The notes under the pieces were generated by a model. That model had not been told where the DNA came from. It searched no databases and saw only the letters and a list, made by a program, of their open reading frames with translations. A DNA stretch of 64,000 nucleotides, from the NCBI RefSeq assembly GCF_002909375.1, contig NZ_PPXD01000011.1, positions 1 through 64,000 of the forward strand. Reading direction: 5' to 3'. The translations under genes and the position numbers were made by a program. The DNA comes from Cryobacterium zongtaii (GTDB lineage Bacteria; Actinomycetota; Actinomycetes; Actinomycetales; Microbacteriaceae). Positions 58,538-64,000 of this stretch are shown piece after piece. Every line of letters starts with the position of its first letter. The first letter of the stretch is position 1.

Positions 58538-61500
58538 ATGTGAACCGAGCCCCGTTGGCGCGCGACGACGCGTACGGGGTACGGCCGGGCAAGACCACGG
58601 TCTTGCCGGTGCTGGAGAACGACACCGACCCCGACGGTGACGTGCTCACGGTCACCAACATCAGCGGGTTCTCCCCGTCGCAGGGCAGCCTGGATTACAT
58701 CGACGGTGGCCGGGCCGTGCAGTTCACTCCCGCCGAGGATGCGGCCGGAACGGTGTCGTTCCGGTACACGGTCGCCGATGGTCGCGGCGCCGTCGCCGAG
58801 GCGCAGGTGAACGTGACCATGCGTCCGATGGAGGAAAACCTGGCCCCGGTGTCGAACCGGGCCGGCGCCATCAGCGTGGAGCAGGGCCAGCTGGTCAGCT
58901 ACAACGTGCTCTCGGACTGGATCGACCCCGACGGCGACGACATCTACCTGGTGTCGGCGTCGCCGACCACCGGTGACGGTGTGCGGTTCGGCCCGGAGGG
59001 TTTTGTGACCTTTGAATCCAAGACCGCGGAATTGGGAGTCAAGGAGGTGCAGTTCGTCATCTCCGACGGGCTGCTCACCGCCACCGGCGTGCTGACCGTG
59101 GACGTGAAGGCGGCGGGCACGCTGAACCCGGTCGGGACACCGGACTTCAGCACGGTGTTCGTGGGGGAGACGGCACTGATTGAGCCGCTCAAGAACGATG
59201 TGACTCCGTCGGGAGCCCCATTGGCGTTGATCGGGGTCAACGAGGTGCCCAACGACCTCACCGCCGTGCCGAACCTGGAACGTGGCACCATCGCCGTATC
59301 GTCGGGCAAAGCCGGCAGCTACGTCTTCACCTACAGCCTCGGCGCCGGCGCCACGTCGAGCGTCGGCCTGATCCGCGTTGACGTGATTGAGAACCCCGCG
59401 GAGATCCTGCCTCCGATCGCCGTCAAGGACACCGCCTACCTCCGCGCGGCCGAACCCGTCACGATCCCGGTGCTGGACAACGACGTCTCGCCCAGCGGCC
59501 GGGTGCTCGCGGTGCAGTCCGTGGACCTGAGCAGCACCGATGACCTCGTCACGGTCGAGATCCTCACCAACACGGTGTTGCGGGTCACCGCATCCGCGGC
59601 CCTCACGCAGCAGGTGCAGTTCACCTACACGATCAGCGACGGCGAGGGCACGTCAACCGCCGGAGTCACCGTTGTGCCGGTGCCGCCGCTGATCAAGCAT
59701 CAGCCGCCCGTCGCGGTCGACGACTCCGTGAGCGTGCGCGCCGGCGACATCGTCTCCGTTGCGGTGCTCGACAACGACTACCACCCCGACTCCGCCACCA
59801 TGACGGTCGCCCCCGACCTGGCCGACACCGCCGACGCCGGCGGGCTGGCCTTCGTCACGGGCAATCAAGTGCGCTACCAGGCGCCCACCGAACCCGGCGC
59901 CTACAGCATCGCGTATACGATCTCGGATGCCTTCCAGGAGACCGCGACAGCCATCGTGCGGTTCACCGTGATCGCCGTGAACGTGGCGGACAATCAGGCG
60001 CCCACGCCGCTGCCGTTGACGATGCGCACGTTTGCGGAGTCGACGATCAAGGTGCAGGTTCCGTTGGACGGCATCGACCCCGACGGCGATTCGGTGTACC
60101 TCACCGCCGTCACCTCTGCTCCCACCCTGGGCCGCATCGTGGACCAGGGCAGCGATTTCTTCATCTACGAGGCCTACCCCGGCACTGCCGGCACTGACTC
60201 GTTCACCTATCAGGTCGCGGATACCGTCGGTGCGACGGCCGAGGGCACGGTGCGGATCGGCGTGATCCCGCGCCCGGTGGCACTGCTGCCCCCGAACGCG
60301 GTTGATGACGCCATCGAGATCAAGCCCGGCCGCAATGGATCGATCCCCGTCGTCTTGAACGACTCCGATCCCAACGGGTACAAGCTGACCCTGTCGAAGA
60401 AGCTGCCCGAGGTGGACCCCGGCATCACGGCCACGGTCGACGGCAGCCGGGTGATCGTGGAGGCACCCGCCGAGGAAGGCACCTATACGCTGCGGTACGA
60501 GATCACCAACGGGCACGGCGGTGCCGATACGGCGTTTGTGCAGGTGAAGGTGACCGAGGACGCGAAGGCGCAGTACCCGGTCGCGATCGACCACTTCGTC
60601 GAGCCCGACCAGGTCCTGGCCGGCACGCCGATCGACGTCCCGGTACTCGACGGCGCGGAGAACCCGAGCGGTCTGATCGAGGACCTGGTGATCACCCTCG
60701 AGGGCCCGAACGCCGGCAACGGCGCACTACAGGCCGACGGCACGGTTCGGGTCGAACCGTCAACCGACCGGCAGGCGATCGCGTACAGGCTCACGAACGA
60801 GCTCGATCAGCTCAGCGCCACGGCATTCATCATCGTGCCACCGCAGCCCAAACCCGTGGATCCGGTGAATCAGCCGTCCACCGAACCCACACCAGAAGAA
60901 GAGCAGTTCCCGCCGCCGTTCCTGAAAGACATCGGCCCGCAGGTCGTCAAGATGAACGGGTCCAAGTCCTGGACCATCGGCGACATCGTCGAGGTGCCCT
61001 CCGGCCGCCCCGCGCTGCTGCTCAGCGCCACCGCGACCAACAGTGACGGTTCAAAGGTGGCCGGCGGCTCCTCGTTGAGCTTTGTGGCCGCCAGAGACTA
61101 CCGCGGCCCGGCGTCGGTGACCTTCGTGGTCACCGACGGCACCGGCGCCGACGACCCCACGGGCAACCAGGCGACCCTCACCATCCCGATCACCGTCGGC
61201 GACCCCGACTTCGAAGACGTCGCCCCCACCTTCACCCCGCCCAAGGTCACCCTCGAGGCGGGCGAGTCCGCAACCGTGGTGAACCTGCGTTCATCCAGCG
61301 GGCATCCGAACCCGGCCATCATCGAAAACCTCAGCTACGGCGCCCTGGCCGGCGCCACAGCGGATGTCGCCGCCGCGATCTCGGGGGCCAACCTCACGGT
61401 CTCCTCCCCACTCGGCACCCAACCCGGCACCAGGGTGCGCCTCACCTTCAGCGTCACCTACCGAGAGTTCACCATCCCCGGCTCGGTGGATGTCACTGTC

Positions 61501-62667
61501 GTCTCCTCGACCCGGGCCGTGCCGCAGGCCGTGGACGACGCCGGACCCAACGGCTCCGGCATCGAAACGACACCGAGTTCGGTCGTGCAGGTTCCCGTGC
61601 TCGACAACGACTACAACCCTTTCGCGCAGGACGGCAAACCACTCACCGTGGTGTCCGCGACGATCGAACAGGACGTCAGCGGAGGTAAAGCGTCGGTCTC
61701 TTACACCGCGAGCGGGGTGACCATCACGACAGGACCCGGTGCCACCGGCACCCTCACCGCCGTGTACCGCATCCTCGACGCGACCAAGGACCAGGCCAGA
61801 GCCACCCAGGGACGCATCACCCTGGTCATCCGGGACCGTCCCGATGCCCCCAACGCGCCCACAGCAGCCGAGGGCAATGCCGCAGCCACCATCAGCTTCG
61901 CGGCGCCCTCCTCTAACAATTCTCCGATCACGGGCTACACCATCAGCTGGACCGGCGGCTCCAGGAATGTGACCAGCGCCGGCACCTACGACATCACCGG
62001 ACTCACCAACGGACAGAGCTACGCGTTCCAGGTGACGGCCCAGAACGCCAAGGGAACCTCGAACGCCTCGGCATCCAGCAACACGGTCACCCCCTACGGA
62101 GTGCCCGGTGCTCCCGCCAGCGCCAATCTCACGGCGTCGGCCACCGGCAACGGTGCGCTCGGGCTCAGCTGGGCCGCACCGGGCAGTACCGGAGGGCGCG
62201 GGGTCAGCGGCTACAAATACGAGTGGGTCACCGGCGGCGCCGCCAACGGCTCGACCAGTGGCGCCACAACCGCCTCCGCCACCGGAACCGCGAACACGCA
62301 GTACCAGTACCGCGTGCAGGCCTGCAACCCGCGCGGTTGCGGCGACTGGACCACGTCGAACGCCGCGACACCCACGACACCACCACCGCCTCCGCCGGCC
62401 TGGGCACCGACCCACTACGGCTTCTCGGTGACCCAGCAGGCCTGCCCGGAACCGGACTCCACCTACAACAAGCCCGTCACCAACGGCAACTCGGGCTGCA
62501 CCATGAACGCCCGCGGCTACCTGCAGCCCGGAACCGTGATCGATGCGATCTGCCTGTCCGTGCGCAACGGCAAGAACTGGTACTACTTCCAGATCGAAGA
62601 CCGCAGCTACGACGGCTGGTTCATCCGGATCTCGGACACCAACGGCACGATCATTCCGAATTGCTGA
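57358..62667 (+). CDS. giant surface protein with Ig-like repeats and fibronectin type III domains
   Basis: This 1769-residue protein starts GTG 57358 (MGTLSSWLRGRKMSASVVAL) with one N-terminal membrane helix. Residues about 30-380 form a beta-propeller-like region. From about 400 onward there are about ten Ig/cadherin-like repeats of the type 'VLPVLENDTDPDGDVLTVTN' ('VLDNDVSPSGRV', 'PLDGIDPDGDSVYL'), then two FnIII domains (about 1495-1680) and a C-terminal module with four Cys ('ACPEPDSTYNKPVTNGNSGC' region). Likely an exported, surface-anchored adhesin or structural protein. It starts 3 bp after the FHA-wHTH gene and is partly duplicated at 62821. Confidence 0.92.
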   Translation: MGTLSSWLRGRKMSASVVALSVMAGVPLSFAVLHEGFPVTDVDLSARDVWVTNGKQLLAGRLNRQIEELNASVNAASSAFDVLQNGDDVFLIDSSVGSIERIDPAFTTLGERVDVTPGSEVLHGGDSIAVMAPSGDVWVLNAAGELTFDPKTTDPVMELGAGGHIAVSQDGVVFGASSTEKSLFSYDPSSEDTAQPVASDLPKLGEFQIAAVGDTAVVLDTENHRLVVDGESIEVPQTALKLQQTGAENDVALVATTKALLRVPLNGGDIVTVDAKLDAAVTDPKSVSAPVWLNGCAHAAWSGAQRYLADCDGSEVVRETIQQPTQGSVLEFRVNRDVIALNNLSNGNVWLVDSNMRLVENWEEVTPPEESDAEDGTEKAAQQSFEDTIAERTDVNRAPLARDDAYGVRPGKTTVLPVLENDTDPDGDVLTVTNISGFSPSQGSLDYIDGGRAVQFTPAEDAAGTVSFRYTVADGRGAVAEAQVNVTMRPMEENLAPVSNRAGAISVEQGQLVSYNVLSDWIDPDGDDIYLVSASPTTGDGVRFGPEGFVTFESKTAELGVKEVQFVISDGLLTATGVLTVDVKAAGTLNPVGTPDFSTVFVGETALIEPLKNDVTPSGAPLALIGVNEVPNDLTAVPNLERGTIAVSSGKAGSYVFTYSLGAGATSSVGLIRVDVIENPAEILPPIAVKDTAYLRAAEPVTIPVLDNDVSPSGRVLAVQSVDLSSTDDLVTVEILTNTVLRVTASAALTQQVQFTYTISDGEGTSTAGVTVVPVPPLIKHQPPVAVDDSVSVRAGDIVSVAVLDNDYHPDSATMTVAPDLADTADAGGLAFVTGNQVRYQAPTEPGAYSIAYTISDAFQETATAIVRFTVIAVNVADNQAPTPLPLTMRTFAESTIKVQVPLDGIDPDGDSVYLTAVTSAPTLGRIVDQGSDFFIYEAYPGTAGTDSFTYQVADTVGATAEGTVRIGVIPRPVALLPPNAVDDAIEIKPGRNGSIPVVLNDSDPNGYKLTLSKKLPEVDPGITATVDGSRVIVEAPAEEGTYTLRYEITNGHGGADTAFVQVKVTEDAKAQYPVAIDHFVEPDQVLAGTPIDVPVLDGAENPSGLIEDLVITLEGPNAGNGALQADGTVRVEPSTDRQAIAYRLTNELDQLSATAFIIVPPQPKPVDPVNQPSTEPTPEEEQFPPPFLKDIGPQVVKMNGSKSWTIGDIVEVPSGRPALLLSATATNSDGSKVAGGSSLSFVAARDYRGPASVTFVVTDGTGADDPTGNQATLTIPITVGDPDFEDVAPTFTPPKVTLEAGESATVVNLRSSSGHPNPAIIENLSYGALAGATADVAAAISGANLTVSSPLGTQPGTRVRLTFSVTYREFTIPGSVDVTVVSSTRAVPQAVDDAGPNGSGIETTPSSVVQVPVLDNDYNPFAQDGKPLTVVSATIEQDVSGGKASVSYTASGVTITTGPGATGTLTAVYRILDATKDQARATQGRITLVIRDRPDAPNAPTAAEGNAAATISFAAPSSNNSPITGYTISWTGGSRNVTSAGTYDITGLTNGQSYAFQVTAQNAKGTSNASASSNTVTPYGVPGAPASANLTASATGNGALGLSWAAPGSTGGRGVSGYKYEWVTGGAANGSTSGATTASATGTANTQYQYRVQACNPRGCGDWTTSNAATPTTPPPPPPAWAPTHYGFSVTQQACPEPDSTYNKPVTNGNSGCTMNARGYLQPGTVIDAICLSVRNGKNWYYFQIEDRSYDGWFIRISDTNGTIIPNC

Positions 62668-62820
62668 TGAACACGCACGAACGGGTACCCCTGCCCATCC
62701 AGGTGGCCCCCGTTCGCGTGTTAGCGTAAGAGCCGGTCAGGGGACAGTGCCAAAGGTCACGGCGCGATAGGCCATACTTTTTCACGTACACGCATCAACA
62801 TCACATTTGGGGGAAATCGG

Positions 62821-64000
62821 GTGGGGACCCTCAGTTCGTGGTTGCGCGGCCGAAGGGTATCGGCATCCGTGGTGGCCCTGTCGGTGCTGGCGGGCGTGCC
62901 CCTGTCGTTCGCGGTGCTGCACGAGGGTTTCCCGGTGACGGATGTCGACCTCTCCGCCCGCGATGTCTGGGTCACCAACGGCAAAGAGCTGCTGGCCGGC
63001 CGGTTGAACCGGCAGATCGAAGAGCTGAACGCCTCGGTCAACGCTTCATCGAGCACCTTTGACGTCGTGCAGGACGGCGAAGACGTCTTCCTGATCGACG
63101 GCAGCGCGGGCACCATCGAACGCATAGACCCGGCCTTCACCACCCTCGGCGAACGCGTCGACGTGGCCCAGGGGTCTGAGATCGCCTACGGCGGCGACTC
63201 CATCGCGGTGATGAACCAGTCCACCGGTGAGGTCTGGGTGATCAACGCCGCCGGCGAACTGAGCTTCGACCCCAAGGCCACCGACCCGGTGATGAAACTG
63301 GGCAAGGGCGGCCACATCGCCGTCTCGCCGGGCGGCGTGGTCTTCGGCGCCTCCAAGACCGACAAGACCCTCACCAGCTTCGACCCGACGGCCGAGGAAC
63401 CCGAGTCCGCCGAAACCGACCTGCCCAAGCTCGGCGAGTTCCAGATCGCGGCGGTGGGGGACACCGCCGTTGTGCTGGACACGGAGAACCATCGGCTCGT
63501 TGTCGACGGTGAGAGCATTGAGGTCCCCAAAACCGCCCTGAAGCTGCAGCAGACCGGGGCCGAGAACGACGTGGTACTGGTGGCGACCACGAAGGCGCTG
63601 CTGAGGGTGCCTCTGAACGGCGGCGACATCGTCACGGTCGACGCGAAGCCGGATGCCGCCGTGACCGATCCGAAATCGGTGTCGGCACCGGTCTGGTTGA
63701 ATGGGTGCGCGCACGCGGCCTGGTCGGGTGCGCAGCGTTACCTCGCCGACTGTGAGGGGTCCGAGGTGTTGCGGGAGACCATCGAGCAGCCCACCCAGGG
63801 GTCGGTGCTGGAGTTTCGGGTCAACCGTGATGTGATCGCGTTGAACAACCTCTCCAACGGCAACGTGTGGCTGGTGGATTCGAACATGCGCCTGGTCGAG
63901 AACTGGGAAGAGGTCACCCCGCCCGAGGAGTCCGACGCCGAGGACGGCACAGAGAAAGCCGCCCAACAGTCCTTCGAAGACACCCTGGCCGAGCGCACGA
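62821..64000 (+). CDS. second copy of the giant Ig-like surface protein (5' part, runs off the edge)
   Basis: GTG 62821 (MGTLSSWLRGRRVSASVVAL) opens a frame that runs uninterrupted to the window edge, about 393 residues. The site GGGGGAAA lies upstream. The translated region covers the same N-terminal helix and propeller-like part as the 57358 gene, and the last residues ('AAQQSFEDTLAERT') are just before the first Ig repeat. Whether the copy is complete cannot be seen. It starts 153 bp after the stop of the first copy. Confidence 0.92.
   Translation, partial: MGTLSSWLRGRRVSASVVALSVLAGVPLSFAVLHEGFPVTDVDLSARDVWVTNGKELLAGRLNRQIEELNASVNASSSTFDVVQDGEDVFLIDGSAGTIERIDPAFTTLGERVDVAQGSEIAYGGDSIAVMNQSTGEVWVINAAGELSFDPKATDPVMKLGKGGHIAVSPGGVVFGASKTDKTLTSFDPTAEEPESAETDLPKLGEFQIAAVGDTAVVLDTENHRLVVDGESIEVPKTALKLQQTGAENDVVLVATTKALLRVPLNGGDIVTVDAKPDAAVTDPKSVSAPVWLNGCAHAAWSGAQRYLADCEGSEVLRETIEQPTQGSVLEFRVNRDVIALNNLSNGNVWLVDSNMRLVENWEEVTPPEESDAEDGTEKAAQQSFEDTLAERT
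62821..64000. repeat. direct repeat unit 2
   Basis: Repeat partner of 57358-58537, extending past the right edge. From about 63430 it is almost identical to 57967 onward; the first 600 bp are more diverged and include small compensating length changes. Confidence 0.92.

Overview
The window is high-GC actinobacterial DNA. The best guess is a Microbacteriaceae member such as Cryobacterium or a relative. The grounds are a proton-pumping rhodopsin, a Tad pilus operon, actinobacterial type VII secretion (T7SS) genes, PASTA-free Ser/Thr kinases, and a 'TTGGTCGAGCCTGTCGAGACC'-type dispersed repeat (48884-48904). The genus assignment is inference.

Left part (1-25005): mostly short, independent transcription units. 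A MarR regulator diverges from a xanthorhodopsin-like light-driven proton pump, with three overlapping palindromes between them. These are followed by a diacylglycerol-kinase-like lipid kinase, polyphosphate kinase 2, a Ser/Thr kinase with a C-terminal GAF domain and a methyltransferase. A thiol-redox/metal island spans 7236-13711: two small membrane proteins, a CcdA-like protein, a redoxin, a thioredoxin-fold protein, a serine recombinase lacking its catalytic serine, DUF305 and DUF6153-like proteins, and an OmpR-type response regulator with its histidine kinase. The rest holds oxidoreductase, MmcQ/YjbR, MarR-MFS, VOC-HxlR and SLAC1-like genes, a phosphoribosyltransferase-hydrolase fusion, and two decayed genes.

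Centre (25088-37864): a T7SS locus. An FHA-containing EccC/EssC-type ATPase is followed by two modules. Module A is a WXG-like helical protein, a possible EspG-like protein, a 703-residue protein with 11-residue repeats and a GxSxG hydrolase motif, a lipoprotein, and a decayed second lipoprotein broken at a 7-bp tandem repeat. Module B is a WXG100 protein, a small helical protein, a DUF1023-type hydrolase with a WXG-like N-terminus, and two tandem paralogous lipoproteins. I read both as candidate T7-secreted lipase-type toxins with lipoprotein immunity proteins. This is the most interesting part of the window.

37861-48910: a Tad/Flp pilus operon (CpaB, CpaE-like, CpaF/TadA, TadB, TadC, Flp pilin, two TadE-like proteins, two exported proteins, a TadG-like protein). 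It starts by a 4-bp overlap with the last T7 lipoprotein. It ends with a membrane LysM protein carrying a cytoplasmic winged-helix/BTAD-like region.

48995-52439: a TerC/DUF475 membrane protein, a YCII protein, an MBL-fold hydrolase, tRNA-Glu(CTC) with a strong terminator, a DoxX-like protein and a 2TM protein.

52639-64000: a phosphosignalling cassette (PP2C phosphatase, FHA protein, Ser/Thr kinase, FHA-winged-helix protein), then a 1769-residue Ig-like/FnIII surface protein and the start of a second, recently duplicated copy that runs off the right edge. Its FHA/kinase content suggests a functional link with the FHA-bearing T7SS ATPase. No other ESX core component (EccB, EccD, EccE, MycP or the EsaA/EssA/EssB set) was recognised in the window.
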